In this document: piece by piece, positions 18,746 through 26,746 of the stretch
Position numbering within the stretch: position 1 is the stretch's first letter
Layout: every line of letters starts with the position of its first letter
Source of the DNA: Holophagales bacterium
Lineage (GTDB): Bacteria; Acidobacteriota; Thermoanaerobaculia; UBA5066
Direction of reading: 5' to 3'
Assembly: GCA_016716705.1 (NCBI GenBank)
Contig: JADJVF010000004.1
Location: 209,201-273,200, forward strand
DNA: 64,000 nucleotides
Made by a program: the position numbers and the translations under genes
The notes under the pieces: model-generated
Told to the model about the DNA's origin: nothing
The model's input: the letters and a program-made list of their open reading frames with translations, nothing else
Database searches by the model: none

Positions 18746-20821
18746 TCAGCCCTCCACGGTCTCCCGTTTCGAGCTGGAGTAGACGAAGGCTCCGAGCGCG
18801 AGGAAGACGGCGAGCCCGAGCCAGTTTCCCCACGCCGAGAGCCACGCACCGATCCCCGGCACGGCCGTCAGGTCGGGGACGAGCGTCCGTCCCGTCGAGT
18901 CCTCGACGAACTTCAGGAGCGCGGCGAGGACGCCGACGAGGGCGCCCCCCGCGATGAAGCCCGAGGCGATGAGCGTCCCCTTCTCGTGCCGCGCCTTCGC
19001 GAGCGGCTCGTCCGTCGAGGAGCGCTTCACGAGCCACGCGACGAGCGCGCCGACGACGAGGGGCGAGTTCAGCTCCATCGGAAGGTACATCCCGAGCGCG
19101 AACGCCAGGCCCGAGATGCCGCACATCTCGGCCGCCACGGCGAAGACGCCGCCGACGGCATAGAGGAACCAGGGGGCGCCGGCATCGCCCATCACACCGC
19201 GAAGGACCGCCGCCATCGCGTTCGGCTGCGGGGCCGGGAGCGGGTTCGCGTGAAGGGCCGACGGCGAGAAGCCGTAGACCTTCGCCATCAGGAGGATGAC
19301 GGCCGTCGTCGCGGCCGAGGCGGCGACCGACCCGAGGAGATTCCAGATCTCGATCTTCCGAGGGGTCGCCCCGAGCCAGTAGCCGATCTTGTACTGCGTC
19401 ACGAGCGATCCGCTCATGGAGAGCGCCGTGCAGACGACGCCGCCGATGAGGAGCGTCTGGAGCATCCCGTCCTCGCCCCTCAGGCCGAGGCTCGAGAGGA
19501 CGACCGCCGTCACGATGAGCGTCGTGAGCGTCATGCCGGAGATCGGCGTGATCGAGATCATCGCGATCGCCCAGGCCGAGACCGCCGCGAACAGGAAGGC
19601 GACGAGGAGGGTGAGGCCCGTCGAGACGAGGGCGAGACGCGTCGCGCCCGGCGTCCCGGCGAGGACGGAGAGGCGGAAGTAGAGGAGGATCGCCAGGCCC
19701 GTGCCGAGGATCCCGAGAAGGACGACCCACATCGGGAGCGCCTTGTCCGTCCGCTCCTGGGTGTCCGCTGCGACGCCGCCCTTCGCGAGCCGCGCGATCT
19801 CTCCGAAGGCCTGCTTCGTCGCCTGGAGGATGACGGGGGACATCTTCAGGATGGAGAGGAGCCCGGCGCAGAAGATGCCGCCGATGCCGATGGGCCGGAC
19901 GTACTCGAAGAAGATGTCCTCCGCCGCCATCGAGGCCAGCGGCGCCGCCCCGGCGGAGATCGCCCCCGGGACGAACTGCGAGAGCCAGGCGAAGAGCGGG
20001 ACGAGGACGAGGAACGAGACCATCGACCCCGCCATGATGATGGCCGCGTAGTCGAGCCCCATGATGTAGCCGAGGCCGAAGACCGCGGCCGAGGTGTTCA
20101 TCGTGAAGACCGCCTTGAAGCGGTTCGTGAAGCCGGCGAGAGCTGGGATCGAAGCGGTCGAGAAGTTCTCGGCCCAGGCCTTCATCGACGGCCCCGCGAA
20201 GTCGAACGCCGCCGCGAGCGCCGCCGACCAGGAGAGAACGATCGCGCTCTGCCCGCCGCGTTTCCCGGCGACGAGGATCTCCGTCGTCGCCCGGGCCTCC
20301 GGGAACGGGAGCTTCCCGTGGAGGTCGCGGACGAAGTAGCGGCGGAACGGCGCGAGGAAGAAGACCCCCAGGACCGCTCCGAGGAGAGGAACGAGGAAGA
20401 TCTGCCAGAAGGACGACCGCCCCTCGAGGCCGAGGATGTAGATCGCCGGCATCGTGAAGACCGAGCCCCCGGCGACGATCCCGGACGTGGCGCCGATGGC
20501 GAGGACGTTCACGTTCTCGAGGAGCGTCGAGCCGCGCGAGGCGAGGACCTTCACGAAGAGGACCGACGCGCCGACCGCCAGGATCGAGATCGGGATCGCC
20601 GACTCGATCCCCTGCCCGAGCTTCAGTGCGATGTACGTCGCCGCCGCCGAGAAGACGACCGACCAGAGGAACCCCTGGACGATCGACCGCGGCGTCACCT
20701 CCGGGACAGAGGCGCCGGACGGAACGACCGGGGAGTACGTCTCGCCGGGGGCGAGCTCGCGGAAAGCGTTGTCGGGAAGGCGGACGTCGTCGGCAACGGG
20801 AGGTTCGGTCGGCTCGGCCAT
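18746..20821 (-). CDS. OPT-family oligopeptide/metal-chelate transporter
   Basis: A 691-residue polytopic membrane protein using the ATG at 20821; the longer open frame beyond it overlaps another gene and has no family similarity. It shows the OPT signatures, including ALKLGQGIESAIPISILAVG near the N-terminus, KLPFPEARATTEILVAGKRGG and a further run of about 14 hydrophobic segments. Members import oligopeptides or metal chelates with protons. It is convergent with the STN-domain gene (17 bases) and divergent from the TPR gene (87 bases between starts). Confidence 0.9.
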   Translation of the reverse strand: MAEPTEPPVADDVRLPDNAFRELAPGETYSPVVPSGASVPEVTPRSIVQGFLWSVVFSAAATYIALKLGQGIESAIPISILAVGASVLFVKVLASRGSTLLENVNVLAIGATSGIVAGGSVFTMPAIYILGLEGRSSFWQIFLVPLLGAVLGVFFLAPFRRYFVRDLHGKLPFPEARATTEILVAGKRGGQSAIVLSWSAALAAAFDFAGPSMKAWAENFSTASIPALAGFTNRFKAVFTMNTSAAVFGLGYIMGLDYAAIIMAGSMVSFLVLVPLFAWLSQFVPGAISAGAAPLASMAAEDIFFEYVRPIGIGGIFCAGLLSILKMSPVILQATKQAFGEIARLAKGGVAADTQERTDKALPMWVVLLGILGTGLAILLYFRLSVLAGTPGATRLALVSTGLTLLVAFLFAAVSAWAIAMISITPISGMTLTTLIVTAVVLSSLGLRGEDGMLQTLLIGGVVCTALSMSGSLVTQYKIGYWLGATPRKIEIWNLLGSVAASAATTAVILLMAKVYGFSPSALHANPLPAPQPNAMAAVLRGVMGDAGAPWFLYAVGGVFAVAAEMCGISGLAFALGMYLPMELNSPLVVGALVAWLVKRSSTDEPLAKARHEKGTLIASGFIAGGALVGVLAALLKFVEDSTGRTLVPDLTAVPGIGAWLSAWGNWLGLAVFLALGAFVYSSSKRETVEG

Positions 20822-20908
20822 CCGCGGATGATGCCCGACGAGGATGCCGAGGCACGAGGAAACCCGTGGCCCGAGGCGTGCGTACTGCGCTGCGTGCGCA
20901 GCCTGCCG

Positions 20909-21805
20909 ATGACGATTCGTCGCCCCTCCGCCCTCCTCGTTCTCGTCCCGCTTCTCGCCGCGCTCGCAGCCGGGCCCACGTCCGCTGCCGGGGCTGCGCT
21001 TCCCTCGGCACCCATCCAGGCGGCTCTCGAGAAGGGGGACCCCGACGCCGCCGCGGCGGCCGCGGATGCCGTGCTCGCGGCCGCTCCAAGGGACGCCGAC
21101 GCCCTTCTCTGGGCGGGCCGCGCGTACGGCATGAAGGCGATGTCGGCCTCGATCTTCACGAAGATGTCCTGGGCGAGGAAGTGCCACGAGGCGTGGGAAA
21201 GGGCCATCGAGCTGGCCCCGGCCAACGCCGAAGCGCGCTTCGAGCTCATTCGGTACTACCTCATGGCGCCGGGGATCGCGGGGGGAGGCGTCGAGAAGGC
21301 GCAGGCCCAGGCCGTGAAGCTCGGCGAGCTCGACGCGATGCGCGGGTACCTGGCTCGCGGCATGATCGCCGACCACGAAAAGAAGCCGAAGGAAGCGGAA
21401 GCCGCGTACCGGAAGGCGATGGAGGCCGATCAATTCGGCGTCCAGGGGCCGATCGCCCTCGCGAGCTTCTTCGCGCGGCAGAAGAGGTGGCCCGAGGCTC
21501 GCGCCATCTTCGAAAGGCGGGTTGCCGCCGACCCGAAGGACGCGTTCGCGCTCTACCAGCTGGGCCGCCTATCGCTCCTCTCGGGAGAGGAGATGGAGAA
21601 GGGCCTCACCCTCTTCGACCGCTTCCTCTCCCTCGACGCCCCCAAGGACGGCCCGACCCACGCCGACGCCCGCTGGCGGAAGGGGCTCCTCCTCGAGAAA
21701 CTCGGCCGGACGCCGGCCGCGATCGCCGAGTACCGCGAGGCGCTGAAGACGCAACCCGGGCACGCCGGGGCGAAACGAGAGCTGGAGCGCCTGAAGGCCG
21801 CCTGA
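20909..21805 (+). CDS. Secreted TPR-repeat protein
   Basis: A 298-residue protein with a leader (MTIRRPSALLVLVPLLAALAAG). At least five tetratricopeptide-like helical pairs follow: AALEKGDPDAAAAAADAVLAAAP, CHEAWERAIELAPANAEAR, EAEAAYRKAMEADQ, ARAIFERRVAADPKDAFALYQLG and AIAEYREALKTQPGH. No enzymatic domain is present. TPR proteins mediate protein contacts, and a periplasmic scaffold role is inferred from the leader. The start is the ATG at 20909; the in-frame region upstream is antisense to the OPT gene and its leader. Confidence 0.75.
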   Translation: MTIRRPSALLVLVPLLAALAAGPTSAAGAALPSAPIQAALEKGDPDAAAAAADAVLAAAPRDADALLWAGRAYGMKAMSASIFTKMSWARKCHEAWERAIELAPANAEARFELIRYYLMAPGIAGGGVEKAQAQAVKLGELDAMRGYLARGMIADHEKKPKEAEAAYRKAMEADQFGVQGPIALASFFARQKRWPEARAIFERRVAADPKDAFALYQLGRLSLLSGEEMEKGLTLFDRFLSLDAPKDGPTHADARWRKGLLLEKLGRTPAAIAEYREALKTQPGHAGAKRELERLKAA

Positions 21806-21843
21806 TCCCTGATCGCGCCGCTGTCTGTTGTAATCGCGGGAAG

Positions 21844-22479
21844 ATGCAACCGACCCCGCCTGCAAACCCCTCGCGGCGAGAGCCGCTCGTGCTCCTCGTC
21901 CTGGCCGTCGTCGCGCTCGTCATCTCGGGCATCGGCCCGAAGGACCGCCCCACCTGGTTCCTCGAGGTGGCACCGGTCCTGATCGGGGCCCCGATCCTGG
22001 TCGCTTCCGCGAAGCGCTTTCCCCTCACGCCGCTCCTCTACCGCCTCCTCTTCTTCCACGCCCTGGTCCTCGTGCTCGGCGGCCACTACACCTACGCCGA
22101 GGTCCCGCTCGGCGAGTGGGCGAAGGAAGCCTTCGGATTTGCCCGGAACCACTACGACCGGCTCGGGCACGTGACGCAGGGCTTCGTACCGGCGATCCTG
22201 GCGAGGGAGATCCTCCTCAGGAGGTCGCCCCTCCGGCCCGGAGCCTGGCTCCGCCTGACCGTGACCTCCGTCTGCCTCGCCTTCAGCGCGCTCTACGAGC
22301 TGATCGAGTGGGCGACGGCGCTCCTTTCGGGCGAAGGGGCCACCGCGTTCCTCGGCACGCAGGGAGACATCTGGGACACGCAGTGGGACATGTACCTCGC
22401 CCTCTGCGGCGCCCTCCTCGCCCAGGCGCTCCTCTCGCGCCTCCACGACCGGCAGCTCGCGCGCCTCGCCTCGCGCTGA
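21844..22479 (+). CDS. DUF2238 (YjdF-like) inner-membrane protein
   Basis: A 211-residue protein with about six membrane segments and the conserved polar motifs of the DUF2238/YjdF family: GGHYTYAEVP, RNHYDRLGHVTQGF, SALYELIEWATAL and GTQGDIWDTQWDMYLA. The family's function is unknown. It follows the TPR gene on the same strand after 38 bases and ends ahead of a strong hairpin at 22500. Confidence 0.88.
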   Translation: MQPTPPANPSRREPLVLLVLAVVALVISGIGPKDRPTWFLEVAPVLIGAPILVASAKRFPLTPLLYRLLFFHALVLVLGGHYTYAEVPLGEWAKEAFGFARNHYDRLGHVTQGFVPAILAREILLRRSPLRPGAWLRLTVTSVCLAFSALYELIEWATALLSGEGATAFLGTQGDIWDTQWDMYLALCGALLAQALLSRLHDRQLARLASR

Positions 22480-22499
22480 ACGCCCCCGGGAAACGAAAA

Positions 22500-22523
22500 G
22501 CCGGGCTCCCGAAGGAGCCCGGC
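22500..22523. terminator. Intrinsic terminator between convergent genes
   Basis: GCCGGGCTCC, loop CGAA, GGAGCCCGGC form a perfect ten-pair stem. On the minus strand the stem is followed by TTTTCGTTT, so it mainly terminates the mini-cytochrome transcript. It also sits 20 bases after the YjdF-like stop on the plus strand. Confidence 0.85.
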
Positions 22524-22550
22524 CTCGTTCATCGCGAAGCGCGGAAGGCC

Positions 22551-22883
22551 TTACTTGGCGCCGGGGTTCGTGCCGGCCTTGAGCTCGTCGAGGTTGCTCT
22601 TGCCGTCGGCGTCGCTGTCGAGAGCTTCGATCTTCGAGTAGTCGAAGGTCTTCTTCTCGGCCTTCGGATCGATGAGGCCCTTGGCCATCATGTCCTTGCC
22701 GAAGGCGTTGATCTCGGCGTCGCCCTTTTTGGCCATCGCCTTGACGTGGCAGGTGGCGCACTTCGCCTTCGCCGTGGGGTACTTGGCGTTGAGGTCCTTC
22801 TGCATGTCCATCGTGGCGAGGCCCGTGGAGGCGAGGACGATCGCGAGGACGGCGACGAGAACGGCGGCAGTGGTCTTCTTCAT
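22551..22883 (-). CDS. Mini c-type cytochrome with EF-hand-like tail
   Basis: A 110-residue exported protein (MKKTTAAVLVAVLAIVLAST leader). It carries a single heme c motif CATCH at about residues 42-46 with lysine-rich flanks. The C-terminus ends in DSDADGKSNLDELKAGTNPG, an EF-hand or thrombospondin-type calcium loop (D-x-D-x-D-G). A methionine or histidine distal ligand could come from the KAMAKKGD or KDMMAKG segments. A periplasmic electron-carrier role with calcium stabilisation is inferred. The gene is a single unit with its own terminator. Confidence 0.75.
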   Translation of the reverse strand: MKKTTAAVLVAVLAIVLASTGLATMDMQKDLNAKYPTAKAKCATCHVKAMAKKGDAEINAFGKDMMAKGLIDPKAEKKTFDYSKIEALDSDADGKSNLDELKAGTNPGAK

Positions 22884-23205
22884 ATCTCTGGCTCCTCTTG
22901 GTCGGGGCGTCGTGCCCCGTTCGAGATTACCTTCTTTCAATATTCCTGCCATCCCGGAAAGAGGACAATTCGCGGCGGGAGTCCGCATTCCGAGCGGTTT
23001 CGAGAGCGCGTCGCGATATCGCCCACCCGAGGTCGTGCACACCGATCGACGAGCCCGTCGGCCCGGTCGTGGAAACACGCCGTTCCCGGCCGCTTCGCCC
23101 CGGGGTCTCGTACGTTTCGCCTGCACGAGGCAAGGCCGGGCGCCGGACCGATCTGGCCCTGAGCGCCCGGCCCTTTCGTTCCTTGTCTGGAGCTTCCAGC
23201 TGCGG

Positions 23206-23403
23206 TCAGGCCGTCGCCGGAACGATCGAACCCTCGGTCGGGCAGACCTCGACGCACTTCGGCGAGTCGTAGACGCCGGAGCACTCGGTGCACTTGGCCG
23301 GGTCGATCACGTAGATCATGTCCCCCGCGCTGATCGCCTGGTTGGGGCACTCGGGCTCGCACGTTCCGCAGCTGATGCAGTTCTCCGTGATCATCATCGC
23401 CAT
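23206..23403 (-). CDS. 2[4Fe-4S] ferredoxin (YfhL/Alvin type)
   Basis: A 65-residue ferredoxin, started at the ATG at 23403 where family similarity begins (MAMMITENCISCGTCEPECP). Cluster I ligands are C-x2-C-x2-C-x3-C-P. Cluster II uses CTECSGVYDSPKCVEVCP, with the eight-residue spacer between its second and third cysteines that typifies the Allochromatium-type ferredoxins. It is a low-potential cytoplasmic electron carrier. It has no redox-enzyme partner next door. Confidence 0.93.
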   Translation of the reverse strand: MAMMITENCISCGTCEPECPNQAISAGDMIYVIDPAKCTECSGVYDSPKCVEVCPTEGSIVPATA

Positions 23404-23745
23404 GACGGCCTCCTCGGTGCGGGGGCGCCTGTTCATTTGCCCCCCGCGAGCGCGGCCCGCGGAAACGGCCCGGCGCGGACGGGAGGCTAGGCGATGCTCC
23501 GAGGCCACGCAATGATGTGAACGGATCATTCCAGGGAGGCGAGTTCCGACACCCTCTATCCCGTTGACATCGCGTCGGATCGGGTTCCAAATTCCGATCG
23601 GGAAACCGTCGGCACGATCGCTCCGGAACGGAGGGCCGTGGCCGCAGGGACGCCAGAGGGACCAGCGGTGACGACGGGCTGCTGGAAGGAAGGGAGAGTT
23701 GGCGTCCGGCCCGCTTGCGAAAGCACGAACCGAAAGGAGACCGAA
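23404..23745. other. Divergent intergenic region of ferredoxin and secreted protein
   Basis: About 340 bases without a convincing gene. TTGACA at 23564-23569 followed after 17 bases by CCAAAT is a weak candidate promoter for the plus-strand gene at 23746. A GAGGCCGTC stretch upstream of the ferredoxin ATG could serve as its ribosome site. I see nothing else in it. Confidence 0.4.
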
Positions 23746-24162
23746 GTGAGAGTTCTGACCCGGAGTCTTCTCGCCATCCTCTTCTCGCTTGCCCTGGCGC
23801 CGGCCCTCGTCGGGCAGGAGAAGGGACGCATCGACACCGCCATCGCCTCCGACAGCCGGGAGACGATGGAGGAAAAGAAGTCGTTCCTCCCGACGCAGGC
23901 AAAGATCTACGTCTTCGCGATGGTCGCCGACGCCCCGAAGGACACGCCGGTGAGGGCGGTCTGGATTGCGGAAAAGGTCGAAGGCCAGAAGCCGGACACG
24001 AAGTTCGCCGAGAGGACGACGAAGTTCCCCGGCGGCGCGACCTGGATTCCCTTCTCCTACTCGAAGCCCGATCCGCAGTGGGCAGCGGGCAACTACCGCG
24101 TCGAGCTCTACCTCGACAAGGACCTTGCGGCCACCGTGAAGTTCGCGGTCGCGTCGAAGTAG
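23746..24162 (+). CDS. Small secreted protein, function unknown
   Basis: A 138-residue protein starting at the GTG at 23746, five bases after AAAGGAGA, with a clear signal peptide (VRVLTRSLLAILFSLALAPALVGQ). The mature part looks like a single beta-sandwich: IYVFAMVADAPKDTPVRAVW, then WIPFSYSKPDPQWAAGNYRV and a closing VKFAVASK. I do not recognise a named family. The in-frame extension upstream of the GTG has no leader character and is rejected. Confidence 0.6.
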   Translation: MRVLTRSLLAILFSLALAPALVGQEKGRIDTAIASDSRETMEEKKSFLPTQAKIYVFAMVADAPKDTPVRAVWIAEKVEGQKPDTKFAERTTKFPGGATWIPFSYSKPDPQWAAGNYRVELYLDKDLAATVKFAVASK

Positions 24163-24174
24163 ACGTCCCGCGAT

Positions 24175-24777
24175 TCAGACCTCCTGTTGCGGCCGCCCCT
24201 CCGGGGCGGCCGTTTCCATTGCCGGCACGGCCGTCCTGAGCTCGGCGACGCCCCCCGACACGATGAACGCCATCGCGTCCGCCCCCCTCGCGGCGAGCGG
24301 CGCCACGAGCCGGCGCGGCACGACGAGGAGCTGGCCCGCGAAGTTGTACGACTGCGGGAAGTAGACGCTGACGTGACCGGGAAGGCCCGCGTCCTCGAGG
24401 GAGTCGCGCGTGAGGAAACCGACCGCCTTCAGGCCCGTCCCTTCGTCGATCGTCACGAGGACCGGTCTCTCGAATCCCTTCTTGTCCCCCACGAACGCGT
24501 CGGTCACGTCACGGATGGCCGAGTAGAGGAGCTTGACGAAGGGAAGCCTCCGGAAGACCGCATCGACGACCTCGAAGAGGCGCTTCGTGACGAAGTTCGA
24601 CGCGAGGGCACCGACGACGACGATGAGCGTGATCGTCGCCAGGAAGCCAGCCCCCGGGATCGGGAGCCCCATCCACGCATCGACCGTCCGGAAAACGAGG
24701 ACGACGATGGCGATCGTGAGGACCGCCGGGACGAAGACGAGCAGACCGCGGAAGAAGTAACGAACGATGAGGCGCAT
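24175..24777 (-). CDS. DUF502-family membrane protein
   Basis: A 200-residue protein with two N-terminal membrane segments (about 8-30 and 46-66). The conserved cytoplasmic part contains PFVKLLYSAIRDVTDAFVGDKKGFERPV and VSVYFPQSYNFAGQLLVVP. It matches the DUF502 family, whose function is unknown although plant homologues bind receptor kinases. It is convergent with the small secreted protein and overlaps that gene's likely terminator. Confidence 0.88.
   Translation of the reverse strand: MRLIVRYFFRGLLVFVPAVLTIAIVVLVFRTVDAWMGLPIPGAGFLATITLIVVVGALASNFVTKRLFEVVDAVFRRLPFVKLLYSAIRDVTDAFVGDKKGFERPVLVTIDEGTGLKAVGFLTRDSLEDAGLPGHVSVYFPQSYNFAGQLLVVPRRLVAPLAARGADAMAFIVSGGVAELRTAVPAMETAAPEGRPQQEV
24191..24211 (+). 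terminator. Hairpin terminator inside the 3' end of the opposing gene
   Basis: GGCCGCCCC and GGGGCGGCC pair around a TCC loop, followed by GTTTCC. It lies 28 bases after the stop of the plus-strand secreted-protein gene and within the last codons of the DUF502 gene, so the coding tail doubles as a terminator. Confidence 0.5.
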
Positions 24778-24934
24778 GGCGGGAGCAGTCTACGGTGCGC
24801 CCCCCGCTTCCACAGCTCTCCCGATCGCCTTCGCACGGCAGCGCACGCGCCGGCCGCGTTAGCGCGGTGAACGCCGAGCGGCGCGGAGCGTGGTAGAACT
24901 GGATCCTCCCGAGACTGGTTCAAGGAGGAGCGCC

Positions 24935-26746
24935 ATGGCCGAGACGTTCCGATCCGTCCCCCAGATGTTCCTGCATCGCGTCGAGAAGACGCCGGACCGC
25001 GAGGCGTACCTCTTTCCCGAGGGAAACGGGTGGACGCCCCTCACGTGGCGCCAGGTCGGCGAGAAGGTGAAGGCGATCGCCTGCGGCCTCCGCGCTCTCG
25101 GGCTCGGGGACGAGGATCGCGCCTCGATCCTCTCCGCGACCCGAATCGACTGGATCCTCGCCGACCTCGGGATTCTCGCCGCGGGGGGCGCGACGACGAC
25201 GATCTACCCGTCGAGCACGACGCCCGACTGCCTCTTCATCCTCCAGGATTCGGGAACGCGCGTCCTCCTCGCCGAGAGCCGCGAGCAGGCCGACCGGATC
25301 GCCGCCAAGCGCTCCGAGGTCCCCGACGTGAAGGCGATCGTCGTCTTCGAGGGGACCGGTACCGACGACGGGTACGTCCTGACGCTCGAACAGCTGATGA
25401 CGAAGGGCCGGGAGTGGGACGCCGCCAACCCGGGACGGTACGAGGCGATCGTCGACGCCGTGAGGACCGACGCCCTGGCGACGCTCATCTACACCTCGGG
25501 GACGACCGGACGCCCCAAGGGCGTCGAGCTGACGCACGACTGCTGGCTCTACGAGGCGGAGGCGATCGACGAGCTGAAGCTCCTCAACGAGGACGACCGG
25601 CAGTACTTCTGGCTCCCGCTCGCCCACTCCTTCGGCAAGGTCCTCGAGGCGGCCCAGCTCCGGATCGGCTTCTCGACCGCGGTCGACGGCCGGGTCGAGA
25701 AGATCGTCGAGAACCTCGGGCAGGTGAAGCCGACGTTCGTCGCCGCGGTGCCGAGGATCTTCGAGAAGATCTACAACAAGGTCACCACCGGCGCGAAGGA
25801 AGCCGGTGGCGCCAAGTGGGCCATCTTCTCCTGGGCCTTCGGCGTCGGACGCGAGGTCTCGAAGCTCCGCCTGGCCGGCCAGGAGCCCTCGGGCCTCCTC
25901 GCCCTGAAGCACAAGGTCGCCCACGCGCTCGTCTTCTCGAAGCTCCACACGCTCTTCGGGGGCCGCCTCCGCTGCTTCGTCTCGGGCAGCGCCCCCCTCG
26001 CCAGGCCCCTCGGCGAGTTCTTCCACGCGGCGGGAATCATCGTCCTCGAGGGCTACGGCCTCACGGAGACGAGCGCCGCCACCTGCGTGAACACGCTCGG
26101 AGAAGCTCCGCTTCGGGACGGTCGGGGCGCCGCTGCCCGGGACGCGGATCCGGATCGCCGAGGACGGCGAGATCCTCATCCAGGGCCGCGGAGTCATGCG
26201 CGGCTATCACAACCTCCCCGACCAGACCGCCGAGACGCTCGACGCGGACGGGTGGCTTCACAGCGGCGACATCGGGCACGTCGAGGACGGCTTCGTGAAG
26301 ATCACGGACCGCAAGAAGGACCTCATCAAGACCTCGGGCGGCAAGTACGTCGCCCCGCAGATGCTCGAGAAGAGGCTCACGGTCGCCTGCCCCTACGTCA
26401 GCCACTCGCTCGCCCACGGCGACAACCGGAACTTCGTCTCGATGCTCGTCGCCCTCGACCCCGAGGCCATCACGAAGTGGGCCGGCGCCCACGGGCTCGG
26501 CGGAAAGCCCTACGCGGAGATCGTGAAGTCGGCAGAGGTCCGGGCGCTGATCGCGCCGTTCATCGCCGAAGTCAACAAGGACGTCGCGCCTGGGAGCAGG
26601 TGAAGAAGTGGGAGATCCTCCCCGCCGACCTGACGCTCGAGGCGGGTGACCTGACCCCGTCGATGAAGCTCAAGAGGAAGACCGTCGAGCAGAAGTACCG
26701 CTCGCAGCTCGACGGCTTCTACGAGGAGACGGCCGTTCGGGTCTGA
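24935..26746 (+). CDS. Long-chain acyl-CoA synthetase with two compensating frameshifts
   Basis: An AMP-forming fatty acyl-CoA ligase of about 603 residues, started at the ATG at 24935 behind AAGGAGGAG. The P-loop-like motif is YTSGTTGRPKGVELTH, and the LEGYGLTETSAATC region follows. Between about 26103 and 26589 the family sequence continues in another frame: RFGTVGAPLPGT, DGWLHSGDIGHVEDG and DRKKDLIKTSGGKYVAPQ. It then returns to the first frame at WEQVKKW. The pattern fits one extra base near 26103 and one lost near 26588. The naive open frame has no stop but would give about 160 nonsense residues, including loss of the hinge and catalytic C-terminal motifs. This is likely a sequencing error. 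The role is activation of long-chain fatty acids. Confidence 0.88.
   Translation: MAETFRSVPQMFLHRVEKTPDREAYLFPEGNGWTPLTWRQVGEKVKAIACGLRALGLGDEDRASILSATRIDWILADLGILAAGGATTTIYPSSTTPDCLFILQDSGTRVLLAESREQADRIAAKRSEVPDVKAIVVFEGTGTDDGYVLTLEQLMTKGREWDAANPGRYEAIVDAVRTDALATLIYTSGTTGRPKGVELTHDCWLYEAEAIDELKLLNEDDRQYFWLPLAHSFGKVLEAAQLRIGFSTAVDGRVEKIVENLGQVKPTFVAAVPRIFEKIYNKVTTGAKEAGGAKWAIFSWAFGVGREVSKLRLAGQEPSGLLALKHKVAHALVFSKLHTLFGGRLRCFVSGSAPLARPLGEFFHAAGIIVLEGYGLTETSAATCVNTLGEAPLRDGRGAAARDADPDRRGRRDPHPGPRSHARLSQPPRPDRRDARRGRVASQRRHRARRGRLREDHGPQEGPHQDLGRQVRRPADAREEAHGRLPLRQPLARPRRQPELRLDARRPRPRGHHEVGRRPRARRKALRGDREVGRGPGADRAVHRRSQQGRRAWEQVKKWEILPADLTLEAGDLTPSMKLKRKTVEQKYRSQLDGFYEETAVRV

Noticed and set aside
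20822..21433. N-terminal extension of the OPT transporter
   Set aside because: The 204 extra codons are antisense to the TPR protein's leader and repeats and lack OPT similarity. The ATG at 20821 fits the family.
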